A stretch of 44,783 bases of DNA from Penium margaritaceum (taxonomy: Eukaryota; Streptophyta; Zygnematophyceae; Desmidiales; Peniaceae). The notes beneath the pieces were generated by a model. It was not told where the DNA came from. It did not search any database and saw only the letters and a program-made list of their open reading frames with translations. Location of the stretch: assembly GCA_023375785.1 (NCBI GenBank), contig SZWC01000033.1, positions 598,595 to 643,377 of the forward strand. The letters are read 5' to 3'. Numbering within the stretch: position 1 is the stretch's first letter; each line of letters opens with the position of its first letter. The position numbers were made by a program, and so were the translations under genes. This document shows, one piece after another, positions 9,263 to 22,606 of this stretch.

Positions 9263-9453
9263 GTAGGCATATGTCACTGACCATGACCAAATGATGGCAC
9301 TAAGTGTGGTAAACCTTGACAACTCATAACACGAGTCAAAAATGGTCAGGGTGGACGATAATGTTTTATGAATACCTGTTATTGACTAGCAAGTACAAAT
9401 ACCTTCAATATGTAGTGGCACAGTGTGGCTACAATGCACAGTAACCAACCGAT
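9263..9453 (+). repeat. Satellite monomer class F (191 bp)
   Basis: Class F is marked by AATAATGGCACTAAGTGTGG, a divergent core GTAAACCTTGACAACTC, and GGTCAGGGTGGAAGATAATG followed by ATTTGTGAATACTAGTTATT. The left gypsy LTR abuts this class at 3531. Confidence 0.85.
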
Positions 9454-12400
9454 GTATGCATACGTCACTGACCATGAACAAATAATTTCACGTCATGTGG
9501 TCAACATTTACACCTCACAACACGGGTCACAGATAGTCAGAGGGGGCTGACAATGATTTGGGAACACTAGCTGCCAACAAGAAAGCACAAAGACCTTCGA
9601 TACGTAATGACACAGCGTGCTAACCATGTACAGTGACAAACCAAAGTAGGCATTTGTTACAAACCATGACCAAACGGATTTTACAGTGTGTGGTCAACAT
9701 TGGAAACTCATAACACGAGTCACAAATGGTCATTGGGGGAGACTATGGGTTGGGAGCACTAGTTATCATCTAGCAAGTAGAAATATTTTCAACAAGTAGT
9801 GGCACGGTGTGGCTAGCATGCACAGTGACCAACAAAAGGATGCATATGTCAGTGACTATGACCAAAGAAGTCCACTATGTGGGGTCAACATTGACAACTC
9901 ATAACACGAGTCACAAATGGTCAGAGGGAGAGACAATGGTTTGGGAACCCTATGTATCAACTAGAAAAGACAAAAAACTTCAATATGTAGTGGCACGATG
10001 TGGCTACTATGCACACCAAACAACCAAACTAGGCATATGATACTGACCATGACCAGATCATTTCAATATGGGTGGCCAAAGTTGACCAACCATAACAGGA
10101 GTCACAAACGGTCAGGGGATGAAACAATGCTATGGGAATATCAGTTCTCAACTAGATAGTAAAACGACCTTCAGTCAGTAGTAGCACGGTGTGGCTACCA
10201 TTTACAATGACCGACCAAAGTAGGCATATGTACTGCCTTTGACCAAAGAAATCTGCTGTGTGTCGTCAGCATTGACCACTCATAATACAAGTCACAAATG
10301 GTCCGAGGGGGAAACAACGGTTTGGGAACATCAACTACCATCTAGCAAGCACAAGGACCCTCAATACGTTGTGACACGGTGTGCATACCATGCACGATGA
10401 CCAACCAAAGGAGGCATATGTCACTGACCATGACCAAATAATGTCACTAAGTGTGGTAAATCTTGACAACTCATAACAGGAGTCACAAATGGTGAGGGTG
10501 GAACATAATGATTTGTGAATACTAGTTATCGACTAGCAAGTACCTTCAATATGTAGTGGCAGAGTGTGGCTACAATGCACAGTGACCAACCAAAGTATGC
10601 ATACGTCACTGACCATGAACAAAGAATTTCACTTCATGTGGTCAACATTTACAACTCACAACACATGTCACAGATAGTCAGAGGGGGCTGACAATGATTT
10701 GGGAACACTAGCTGCAAACAAGAAAGCACAAAAACCTTTGATACGTAATGACACAGCGTGGTAACCATGTACAGTGACAAACCAAAGTAGGCATCTCTCA
10801 CAAACCATGACTAAACGGATTTCACAGTGTGTGGTCAACGTTGAAAACTCATAACACGAGTCACAAATGGTCAGTGGGGGAAACCATGGGTTGAGAACAC
10901 TAGTTATCAACTATCAAGTAGAAAGATTCTCAACAAGTAGTGGCATGGTGTGGCTAGTGTGCACAGTGACCAACCAAAGGATGCATATGTCACTGACTAT
11001 GACCGAAGAAGTGCACTATGTGTGGTCAACATTGACAACTCATAACACGAGTCAGAAATGGTCGGAGGGAGCGACAATGGTTTGGGAACCCTATGTATCA
11101 ACTAGAAAGGACAAAGAACTTCAATATGTAGTGACACGGTGTGGCTAATATGCACACCAAACAACCAAACTAGGCATATGTCACTGACCATGACCAGGGA
11201 ATTTCAATATGGGTGGACAACGTTGACGAACCATAACACGAGTCACAAACGGTCAGGAGAGGAAACAATGCTATGGGAATATCAGTTCTCAACTAGCAAG
11301 TACAACTACCATCAGTCAGTAGTTGCACGGTGTGGCTACTATGCACAACGAACGACCAAAGTAGGCATATGTACTGCCTTTGACCAAAGAAATCTGCTGT
11401 GTGGTCAACATTGACAACTTATAATACGAGTCACAAATGGTCAGGGAGAAACAATGGTTTGGGAACACCGAGTATCAAAAAGCAAGCACAAGGAGCTTCA
11501 ATACGTTGTGGCATGGTGTGGATACCATGCACGATGACCAACCAAAGTAGGCATATGTCATTGACCATGACCAAATAATGGCACTAAGTGTGGTAAACCA
11601 TGACAACTCATAACACGAGTCACAAATGTTCAGGGTGGAAGATAATGATTTGTGAATACTAGTTATTGACTAGCAAGTACAAATACCTTCAATATGAAGT
11701 GGCACAGTGTGGCTACAATGCACAGTGACCAACCGAAGTATGCATATGTCACTGACCATGAACAAAGAATTTCACTTCAAGTGGTCAGCATTTACAACTC
11801 ACAACACGAGTCACAGATAGTCCGAGGGGGCTAACAATGGTTTGTGAACAGTGGCTGTAAACAAGAAAGCACAAAGACCTTCGATACGTAATGACACGGC
11901 ATGGTAACCATGAAGAGTAGCAAACCAAAGTAGGCATGTGTCACAAACCATGACCAAAGGGATTTCACAGTGTGTGGTCAACGTTGAAAACTCATAACAC
12001 GAGTCACAAATGGTCATTGGGGGAAACCATGGGATGGGAACACTAGTTATCAACTAGCAAGTAGAACGATTTTCAACAAGTAGTGACACGGTGTGGCTAG
12101 CGTGCAGAGTAACCAACCACAGGATGCACACCTCACTGGCTATGACCGAAAAAGTCCACTATGTATGGTCAACATTGACAACTCATAACATGAGTCACAA
12201 ATGGTCAGAGGGAGAGACAATGATCTGGGAACCCTGTGTATCGACTAGAAAGGACAAAGAATTACAATACGTAGTGGCACGATGTGGCTACTATGCACAC
12301 CAAACAACCAAACTAGGCATATGTCACTGACCATGATGACAGAATTTCAATATGGGTGGTCAAAACTCACCAACCATAATACGAGTCACAAAGGGTCACA

Positions 12401-13910
12401 GAGGGAAACAATGGTCTGTGAATATCAGTTCTGAACTAGCAAGCACAGCGACCTTCAATCAGTATAAGCACGGTGTGCTTACCATGCACAATAACAGACC
12501 AAAGTAGGAATATGTACTACCTTTGACCAGCGAAATCTGCTGTGTGTGGTCAGCATTGACAACTCATAATAGGAGTCACAAATGGTGAGAGGGGGAGACA
12601 ATGGTTTGGGAACACCAGGTATCAGCTAGCAAGAACTAGGACCTTCAATTAGTTGAGGCACGGTGTGGATACCATGCACGATGACCAACCAAAGTAGGCA
12701 TATGTCACTGACCATGACCAAATAATGTCACTAAGTGTGGCAAACTTTGACAACTCATAACATGAGGCACAAATGGTCAGGGTGGAAGGTAATGGTTTGT
12801 GAATACTACTTCTTGATGAGCAAGTACAAATACCTTCAATATGTAGTGGCACAGCGTGGCTACCATGCACAGTGACCAACCAAAGTATGCATATGTCACT
12901 GACAATGACCAACGAATTTCACTTCATGTGGTCAGCGTTGACAACTCACAACACGAGTCACTGATAGTCAGAGGGGGTAAAAATGGTTTGGGAACACTAT
13001 CGATCAATTAGAAAGCACAAAGACCTTTGATACGTAGTGACACGGCATGGTAACCATGTACAGTGACAAACCAAAGTAGGCATGTGTCACAAACCATGAT
13101 CAAACGGATTTCAAAGTGTGTGGTCATCGTTGAGCACTCATAACACGAGTCACAAATGGTCAGTGGGGGACACCATGCGTTGGGAACACTAGTTATCAAC
13201 TAGCAAGTAGAAATAGTTTCAACAAGTAGTGGCACGGTGTGGCTAGCATGCACAGTGACCAACCAAAACATGCATATGTCACTGACTATAACCGAATAAG
13301 TCCACTATGTGTGGTCAACATTGACAACTCATAACACGAGTCACAAATGGTCAAAGGGAGAGACAATGATTTGGGAACCCTGTGTATCAGCTAGAAACGA
13401 CAAAGAATTTCAATACGTAGTGGCACGGTGTGGCTAATATGCGCACCAAACAACCAAACTAGGCATATGTCACTGACCATGACCAAAGAATTTCAACATG
13501 GGTGGTCAATGTTGACCAACCATAACACGAATCACAAACAGTAAGGGGAGGAAACAATGCTATGGGAATATCAGTTCTCAACTAGTGAGTACAATGAAAT
13601 TCAGTCACTAGTAGCACGGTGTGGCTACCATGCACAATGACCGACAAAAGCAGGCATATGTACTGCCTTTGACCAAAGAAATCCGCTGTGTGTGGTCAAC
13701 ATTGACAACTCATAATAGGAGTCATAAATGTTCAGAGGGGGGAACAATGGTTTGGGAACATCAAGTATCAAATAGCAGGCACAAGGAGCTTTAATACGTT
13801 GTGGTAAAGTGTGGATACCATGCACGATGACCAACCAAAGTAGGCATATGTTAATGACCATGACCAAATAATGGCACTGAGTGTGATAAACCTTGACAAC
13901 TCATAACAGG

Positions 13911-14627
13911 AGTCACAAATGGTCAGGGTGGAAGATAATGATTTGTGAATACTAGTTATTGACTAGAAGGCACAAGTACCTTCAATATGTAGTGGCACAG
14001 TGTGGCTACAATGCACAGTGACCAACCAAAGTATGCATATGTCACTGACCATGAACAAAGAATTTCACTTAATGTGGTCAACATTTACAACTCACAACAC
14101 GAGTTACGAATAGTCAGACGGGGTAACAACGGTTTGGGAACACTAGCTATCAACAAGACAGCACAAAGACCTTCGATACGTAATGACACGGCGTGGTAAT
14201 AATGTACATTGACAAACCAAAGTAGGAACGTGTCACAAACCATGATCAAACGGAGTTCAAAGTGTGTGGTCATCGTTGAGCACTCATAACACGAGTCACA
14301 AATGGTCAGGGTGGAAGATAATGATTTGTGAATACTAGTTATTGACTAGAAGGCACAAGTACCTTCAATATGTAGTGGCACAGTGTGGCTACAATGCACA
14401 GTGACCAACCAAAGTATGCATATGTCACTGACCATGAACAAAGAATTTCACTTAATGTGGTCAACATTTACAACTCACAACACGAGTTACGAATAGTCAG
14501 ACGGGGTAACAACGGTTTGGGAACACTAGCTATCAACAAGAAAGCACAAAGACCTTCGATACGTAATGACACGGCGTGGTAATAATGTACATTGACAAAC
14601 CAAAGTAGGAACGTGTCACAAACCATG
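13911..14627 (+). repeat. Near-exact two-monomer (383-bp offset) duplication
   Basis: 13911-14244 and 14294-14627 match almost base for base, including private variants (GACTAGAAGGCACAAGTACC, GAGTTACGAATAGTCAGACG). I see one clear difference (AAGACAGC versus AAGAAAGC). The join, near 14266-14310, changes from class B to class F inside the shared core GAGTCACAAATGGTCAG. That is what an unequal exchange between non-equivalent classes would leave. Confidence 0.82.
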
Positions 14628-15064
14628 ACCAAACGGATTTCATAGTGTGTGGTCAACGTTATAAACTCATACCACGAGTCACAAATGGTCAGTGGGGGAG
14701 ACCATGGGTTGGGAACACTAGTTATCAGCGCGCAGGTAGAAAGATTTTCAACAAGTAGTGGCCCGGTGTGGCTAGCATGCACAGTGCCCAACCAAAGGAT
14801 GCATATGTCACTGACTATAACCGAAGAGGTCCACTATGTGTGGTCAACATTGACAACTCATAACACGAGTCACAAATGGTCAGAGAGAGACACAATGGTT
14901 TGGTAACCCTATGTATCAACTAGAAAGGACAAATAACTTCAATACGTAGTGGCACGGTGTGGCTACTATGCACACCAAACAACCAAACTAGGCATATGTC
15001 ACTGACCATGACCAGATAATTTCAATATAGGTGGTCAACGTTGACCAACCATAACACGAGTCAC

Positions 15065-15519
15065 AAACGGTCAGGGGAGGAAACAATGCTATGGGAATAT
15101 CAGTTCTCAACTAGCAAGTACAACGACCTTCAGTCAGTAGTAGCACGGTGTGGCTACCATGCACAATGACCGACCAAAGTAGGCATATGTACTGCCTTTG
15201 ACCAAAGAAATCCGCTGTGTGTGGTCAACGTTGACAACTCATAATACGAGTCACAAATGGTCAGAGGGGGAAACAATGGTTTGGGAACACCNAAACGGTC
15301 AGGGGAGGAAACAATGCTATGGGAATATCAGTTCTCAACTAGCAAGTACAACGACCTTCAGTCAGTAGTAGCACGGTGTGGCTACCATGCACAATGAACG
15401 ACCAAAGTAGGCATATGTACTGCCTTTGACCAAAGAAATCTGCTGTGCGTGGTCAACATTGACAACTCATAATACGAGTCACAAATGGTCAGAGGGGGAA
15501 ACAATGGTTTGGGAACACC
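15065..15519 (+). other. Two near-identical 227-bp copies flanking a single N (likely unmerged contig overlap)
   Basis: 15065-15291 and 15293-15519 align without gaps around N at 15292. A few substitutions separate them (for example ATGACCGACC versus ATGAACGACC, and CAACGTTGAC versus CAACATTGAC). The array jumps from class E back into class D at the N. The equal lengths on both sides of the N point to a contig overlap, although the differences leave room for two HOR variants. Confidence 0.78.
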
Positions 15520-18500
15520 AAGTATCAAAAAGCAAGCACAAGGGGCTTCAATAAGTTGTGGCACGGTGTGGATACCATGCACGATGACCAGCCAAAGTAG
15601 GCATATGTCACTGACCATGACCAAATAATGGCACTGAGTGTGCTAAACCTTGACAACTCATAACACGAGTCACAAATGGTCAGGGTGGAAGATAATGATT
15701 TGTCAATACTAGTTATTGACTAGCAAATACAATTACCTTCAATATGTAGTGGCACAGTGTGGCTACAATGCACAGAGACCAACCAAAGTATGCATATGTC
15801 ACAGACCACGAACAAAGAATTTAACTTCATATGGTCAATATGTACAGCACACAACACGAGTCACTGATAGTCAGAGAGGGTAACAATGGCTTGGGAACAC
15901 TAGCTGTCAACAAGAAAGCACAGAGACCTTCGATACGTAATGACATGGCGTGGTAACAATGTACAGTGACAAACCAAAGTAGGCATGTGTCACAACCCAT
16001 GACCAAACGGATTTCACAGTGTGTGGTCAACATTGAAAACTCATTCCACGAGTCACAAATGGTCAGTGGGGGAGACCATGGGCTGGGAACACTAGTTATT
16101 AACAAGCAGGTAGAAAGATTTTCAACAAGCAGTGGCCTGGTGTGGCTAGCGTGCACAGTGACCAAACAAAGGATGCATATGTCACTGACTATGAACGAAG
16201 AATTCCACTATGTGTGGTCAACACATAACACGAGTCACAAATGGTCAGAAGGAGAGACAATGGTTTGGGAACCCTGTGTATCGACTAGAAAGGACAAAGA
16301 ACTTCAATACATAAAGGCACGATGTGGCTAATATGCACACCAAACAACCAAACTAGGCATATGTCACTGACCATGACGAGAGAATTTCAATATGGGTGGT
16401 CAACGTTGACCAACCATAACACGAGTCAAAAACGGTGAGGGCAGGAAAAAATGCTATGGGAATATCAGTTCTCAACTAGCAAGTACAACGACCTTCAGTT
16501 AGTAGTAGCACAGTGTGGCTACCATGCACGAAGAACGACCAAAGTAGGCATATGTACTGCCTTTGACCAAAGAAATCTGCTGTGTGTGGTCAACATAGAC
16601 AACTCATAATACGAGTCACAAATGGTCAGAGGGAGAAACAATGGTTAGGGAACACCAAGTATCAAAAAGCAAGCACAAGGAGCTTCAATACGTTGTGGCA
16701 CGATGTGGATACCATGCACGATGACCAGCCAAAGAAGGCATATGTCACTGACCATGACCAAATACTGGCACTAAGTGTGGTAAACATTGACAACTCATAA
16801 CAGGAGTCAAAAATGGTCAGGGTGCAAGATAAGGATTAAAGAATACTAGTTATTGACTAGCAAGTAAAAGTACCTTCAATATGTAGGGCACAGTGTGGCT
16901 ACAATGCACAGTGACCATTCAAAGTATGCATATGTCACTGACCATGATCAAAGAACTTCACTTCATGTGGTCAACATTTACAACTCACAACACAAGTCAC
17001 TGATAGTCATAGGGGATAAAAACGGTTTGGGAACACTAGCTGTCAACAAGAAAGTACAAAGACCTTCGATACGTAATGACACGGCGTGGTAAAAATGTAC
17101 AGTAACAAACCAAAGTAGGCATGTGTCACAAACCATGACCAAATGGATTTCATAGTGTGTGGTCAACGTTGAAAACTCATACCACGAGTCACAAATGGTC
17201 AGTGGGGGAGAGCATGGGTTGGGAACACTAGTTATCAAATAGCAAGTAGAAAGATTTTCAACAAGTAGTGGTACGGTGTGGCTAGCGTGCACAGTGACGA
17301 ACCAAAGGATGCATATGTCATTGACTATGACCGAAGAAGTCCACTTTGTGTGGTCAACATTGACAACTCATAACACGAGTCATAAATGGTCAGAGGGAGA
17401 GACAATGGTTTGGGAACCCTATGTATCAACTAGAAAGGACAAGTACCTTCAATACGTAGTGGCACGGTGTGGCTACTATGCACACAAAATCATCAAACTA
17501 GGCATATGTCACTGACCATGACCATATAATTTCAATATGGGTGGTCAACGTTGACCAACTATAACACGAGTCACAAACGGTCAGGGGAGGAATCAATGCT
17601 ATGGGAATATCAGTTCTCAACTAGCAAGTACAACGACCTTCAGTCAGTAGTAGCACGGTGTGGCTACCTTGCACAATGACTGACCAAAGTAGGCATATTT
17701 ACTGCCTTTGACCAAAGAAATCTGCTGTGTGTGGTCAACGTTGACAACTCATAATACAAGTCACCAATGGTCAGAGGGGGAAACAATAGTTTGGGAACAC
17801 CGAGTATCAAATAGCAAGCACAAGGAGCTTCAATACGTTGTGGCACAGTGTGGATACCATCCACAGTGAGATAATGGCACAAAGTGTGGTAAACCCTGAT
17901 AACTCATAACACGAGTCACAAATGGTCAGGGTGGAAGATAATGGTTTGTGAAACTAGTTATCAACTAGAAAGTACAAATACCTTGAATATGCAGTGGCAC
18001 AGTGTGGCTACAATGCACTGTGACCAACCAAAGTATGCATATGTGACTGACCATGAACAAAGAATTTCACTTCATGTGGTCAACATTTACAACTCACAAC
18101 ACGGGTCACAGATAGTGAGAGGGGGCTAACAATGGTTTGGGAACACTACCTGTCAACAAGAAAGCACAAAGACTCTCGATACGTAAAGATATGGCGTGAT
18201 AAGCATGTATCGTATCAAACCAAAGTAGGCATGTGTCACAAACCATGACCAAACGGATTTCACAGTGTATGGTCAACGTTGAAAACTCATAACACGAGTC
18301 ACAACTGGTCAGTGGGGGAAACCATGCGTAGGGAACACTAATTATCAACTAGCAAGTAGAAAGATTTTCAACAAGTAGTGGCACGGAGTGGCTAGCGTGC
18401 AGAGTGACCAACCAAAGGATGCATATGTCACTGACTATGACCGAAGAAGTCCATTATGTGTGGTTAACATTGACCACTCATAACACGAGTCACAAATGGT

Positions 18501-20450
18501 CAGAGGGAGATACAATGGCTTGGGAACCCTATGTATCAACTAGAAATGACAAGGATCTTCAATGAATAGTGGCACGGTGTGGCTATGCACACCAAACAAC
18601 CAAACTAGGCATATGTCACTGACCATGACGACAGAATTTCAATATGGGTGGTCAACGTTGACAAACCATAACACGAGTTAAAAATGGTCAGGTGAGGAAA
18701 CATGCTATCAGAATATCAGTTCTCAACTAGCAAGTACAACGACCTTCAGTCAGTAGTAGCACGCTGTGGCTACCATGCACAACGAACGACTAAAGTAGGC
18801 ATATGCACTGCCTTTGACCAAAGAAATCTGCTGTGTGTGGTCAACATTTTACACTCATAATACGAGTCACAAATGGTCAGAGGGGGAAACAATGGTTTGG
18901 GAACACCAAGTATCAAAAAGCAAGCACAAGGAGCTTCAATACGTTGTGGCACGGTGTGGATACCATGCACGATGACCAGCCAAAGTAGGCATATGTCACT
19001 GACCATGACCAAATAATGGCACTAAGTGTGGTAAACCTTGACAACTCATAACACGAGTAACAAATTTTCACGGTGGAAGATAATGATTTGTGAATACTAG
19101 TTATTGACTAGCAAGTACAAATACCTTCAATATGTAGTGTCACAGTGTGGCTCCAATACACAGAGACCATCCAAAGAATGCATATGTCACAGACCACGAA
19201 CAAAGAGTTTCACTACATATGGTCAATATCTACAACTCACAACACGAGTTACTGATAGTCAGAGGGGGTAACAATGTTTTGGGAACACTAGCTGTCAACA
19301 AGAAAGCACAGAGACCTTCGATACGTAATGACATGGTGTGGTAACAATGTACAGTGACAAGCAAAAGTAGGCATGTGTCACAACCCATGACCAAACGGAT
19401 TTCACAGTGTGTGGTCAACGTTGAAAACTCATACCACGAGTCACAAATGGTCAGTGGGGGAGACCATGGGTTGGGAACACTAGTTCTCAACGAGCAGGAA
19501 GAAAGATTTTCAACAAGTAGTGGCCCGGTGTGGCTAGCGTGGAGAGTGCCCAACCAAAGGATGCATATGTCACTGACTATAACCGAAGAAGTCCACTATG
19601 TGTGGTCAACATTGACAACTCATAACACGAGTCACAAATGGTCACATGGAGAGACAATGGTTTGGGAACCCTATGTATCAACTAGAAAGGACAAAGAACT
19701 TCAATACGTAGTGGCACGGTGTGGCTACTATGCACTCCAAACAACCAAACTAGGCATATGTTACTGACCATGACCAGATAATTTCAATATGGGTGGTCAA
19801 CGTTAACCAACCATAACACGAGTCACAAACAGCCAGGGGAAGAAACAATGCTATGGGAATATCAGTTCTCAACTAGCAAGTACAACGACCTTCAGTCAGT
19901 AGTAGCACTGTGTGGCTACCATGCACAATGACCGACCAAAGGAGGCATATGTACTGCCTTTGATCAAAGAAATCTGCTGTGTGTGGTCAAAGATGACAAA
20001 TCATAATACGAGTCACAAATGGTCAGAGGGGGAAACAATGGTTTGGGAACACCGAGTATCAAATAGCAAGCATAAGGAGCTTCAATACGTTGTGGCACAG
20101 TGTGGATACCATGCACGATGACCAACCAAAGTAGGCATATGTCAGTTACCATGACCAAATAATGGCACTAAGTGTGGTAAACCTTGACAACTCATAACAC
20201 GAGTCACGAATGGTCACAGTGGAAGATAATGGTTTGTGAATACCAGTTATCGACTTGCAAGTACAAATACCTTTAGTATGTAGTGGCACAGTGTGTCTAC
20301 AATGCACAGTGACGAACCAAAGTATGCATATGTCACTGACCATGAACAAAGAATTTCACTTCATGTGGTCAACATTTACAACTCACAACACGGGTCAAAC
20401 ATAGTCAGAGGGGGCTAACAATGGTTTGGGAACACTAGCCGTCAACAAGA

Positions 20451-20975
20451 AAGCACAAAGACGGTCGATACATAATGACACAGCGTGGTAAGCATGTACA
20501 GTGACAAACCAAAGTAGGCATGTGTCACAAACCATGACCAAACGGATTTCACAGTGTGTGGTCAACGTTGAAAACTCATAACACGAGTCACAAATGGTCA
20601 GTGGGGGAAACCATGGGTTGGAAACACTAGTTGGCAACTAGCAACTCGAACTTTTTTCAACAAGTAGTGGCATGGTGTGGCTAGCGTGCACAGTGACCAA
20701 CCAAAGGATGCANAAGCACAAAGACGGTCGATACATAATGACACAGCGTGGTAAGCATGTACAGTGACAAACCAAAGTAGGCATGTGTCACAAACCATGA
20801 CCAAACGGATTTCACAGTGTGTGGTCAACGTTGAAAACTCATAACACGAGTCACAAATGGTCAGTGGGGGAAACCATGGGTTGGAAACACTAGTTGGCAA
20901 CTAGCAACTCGAACTTTTTTCAACAAGTAGTGGCATGGTGTGGCTAGCGTGCACACTGACCAACCAAAGGATGCA
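20451..20975 (+). other. Two near-identical 262-bp copies flanking a single N (likely unmerged contig overlap)
   Basis: 20451-20712 and 20714-20975 are the same length and I see one substitution (GCACAGTGACC versus GCACACTGACC). They share rare variants such as AAAGACGGTCGATACATAAT and AACTCGAACTTTTTTCAAC that no other monomer in the array has. N is at 20713. The true HOR spacing is restored if one copy is removed. Confidence 0.9.
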
Positions 20976-22166
20976 TATGTCACTGACTATGAACGATGAA
21001 TTCCACTATGTGTGGTCAACATTGACAACACATAACACGAGTCACAAATGGTCAGAGGGAGAGACAATTGTTTGGGAACCCTGTGTATCGACTAGAAAGG
21101 ACAAAGAACTTAAATACGTAGTGGCACGGTGTGGCTAATATGCACACCAAACAACCAAACTAGGCATATGTCACTGACCATGACCAGGGAATTTCAATAT
21201 GGGTGGTCAACGTTGACCAACCATAACATGAGACAAAAACGGTCACGGGAGGAAACAATGCTATGGGAATATTAGTTCTGGACAAGAAATACGACTTGCA
21301 GTGAGTAGTAGCACGGCGTGGCAACCATGCACAATGACCGACCAAAGTAGGCATATGTACTACCTTTGAGCAAACAAATCCGCTGTGTGTGGTCAATATT
21401 GACAACTCATAATACGAGTCACAAATGGTCAGAGGGGAAAACAATGGTTTTGGAACACCAAGTATCAAATAACAAGCACAAGGAGCTTCAATACGTTGTG
21501 GCACGGTGTGGATACCATGCACGATGACCAACCAAAGTAGGCATATGTCACTGACCATGACCAATTAATGACACTATGTGTGGTAAACTCTGACAACTCA
21601 TAACACGAGTCACAAATGGTCAGGGTGGAAGATAATGGTTTGTGAATATAAGTTATCGACTAGTAAGTACAAATACCTTCAATATATTGGTACAGTGTGG
21701 CTACAATGCACTGTGACCAACCACAGTATGCATATATGAGTGACCATGACCAAACAATTTCACTTCATGTCGTCAACATTTACAACTCACAACAAAGGTC
21801 ACAGATAATCAGAGGGAGCTAACAATAGTTTGGGAACACTGGCTGTCAACAAGAAAGCACAAAGACCTTCGATACGTAATGACACAGTGTGGTATTGATG
21901 TAGAGTAATAAACCAAAGTAGGCATGTGTCACAAACCATGAACAAATTGATTTCACAGTGTGTGGTCAGTTGGCCTGAGGGGGAGTGTGCTCCCTGGAGG
22001 GTCCCTAGCAATGGCTGTTTCACACCACCAACTGTTTTTGGAGAGACTGAAACTGTGGAGGTAACTGGTTCCAAGGATGGAAAAATACTGGTCAGAGATT
22101 GAGGCAGCAGTTTTGGACTGAATTGGCTGGGAATGAACACTTGATCAAGGCTCACAAGCAGTAGCA

Positions 22167-22173
22167 TTTTATA
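22167..22173 (-). promoter_or_regulatory. TATA box of the copia LTR
   Basis: On the minus strand GGCTATAAAATGC lies about 500 bp into the LTR with about 200 bp of R-U5 after it, the usual geometry. Transcription would run leftward into the left satellite array. Confidence 0.6.
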
Positions 22174-22540
22174 GCCAATGATCTAAGCTTTCGAGAACAC
22201 CAAAGCATGCCAGATGTGGAGCTTCCTAGCAGATTCTATGGCTTCTAGAGTGCTCCTTGGTAGGCTGTCCTTTTCCCACCTAGGAAGGCATCCCTTCCCT
22301 TCTCTACAAGCTTATGCCCCTTCCTACATTTCTCAGCTTGCTTCTAGTAGGAGGGAAGGTGTCCAGATGATCAAGACACCTCTAGATGCCTTGTAGGACA
22401 AGTCACCCCTTCTAGAAGGTGTGCCACCTTCCTGGGCCCTCACCTGGCCTTCTAGAAACTTAAAGAGGAACTGTAGATGTTGAGCTAGCTTCCTGGCATC
22501 TATTTTCCACCTCCATTAAGGCAAGGCAGAATGTTATCTT

Positions 22541-22606
22541 GTGGGACTTGAACCCGGGCCCGTGCCTCTAGAGGTGGACTCCATTAACCACTAAGCCACT
22601 AAGGCT
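22541..22606 (-). other. tRNA-derived (SINE-head-like) sequence inside the copia LTR
   Basis: On the minus strand TGGCTTAGTGG (22588-22598) matches the Pol III A box and GGTTCAAGTCC (22544-22554) matches the B box almost perfectly, 34 bp apart, as in a tRNA. The T-arm pairs over only three base pairs and the acceptor stem is not recognisable. A 10-bp palindrome CCTCTAGAGG sits where the anticodon arm should be. It is a tRNA relic or the head of a SINE embedded in, or captured by, the LTR. A functional tRNA is unlikely. Confidence 0.55.

Larger units (their letters stand above)
8307..9453 (+). repeat. Reference 1147-bp HOR unit (A-B-C-D-E-F)
   Basis: This uninterrupted unit runs from the class A start (GTATGCATATGTCACTGACC) to the base before the next class A. 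Its six monomers are 192, 192, 191, 191, 190 and 191 bp. Class boundaries were placed at the conserved start following ACCAAA. It is a convenient consensus anchor because neighbouring units have no deletion or N here. Confidence 0.9.
3531..21967 (+). repeat. Tandem satellite array, about 191-bp monomers in six-monomer HOR, forward orientation
   Basis: The whole stretch is head-to-tail satellite of roughly 96 monomers. Every monomer carries a core of the type GTGTGGTCAACGTTGACAAC, then TCATAACACGAGTCACAAAT and GGTCAG, and ends with GTGGCACGGTGTGGCTA, then TGCACAGTGACCAACCAAA. Six monomer classes recur in fixed order and the same class returns every 1143-1147 bp; for example class B cores recur near 10910, 12053 and 13199. 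That is a higher-order repeat, a structure typical of centromeric or other large heterochromatic satellites. There is no supported gene: short frames on both strands recur only because the repeat recurs. Interruptions are listed separately. Confidence 0.97.

Noticed and set aside
4716..21564. Recurring minus-strand frames of about 80 codons in class E monomers of the left array (for example 4716-4958, 6053-6295, 7901-8143, 9048-9290, 18770-19012), with similar peptides
   Set aside because: They recur once per HOR unit only because the DNA repeats. They have Cys/Leu/Thr-rich composition with no domain, and other copies are broken by stops and frameshifts.
3531..21967. CRISPR-like or gene-family-like array
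   Set aside because: No short repeat/spacer alternation; adjacent units are continuous monomers of about 191 bp with six classes, which is satellite DNA.
22541..22606. Functional tRNA gene
   Set aside because: Good A and B boxes but no acceptor stem and a weak T-arm; treated as tRNA-derived relic.
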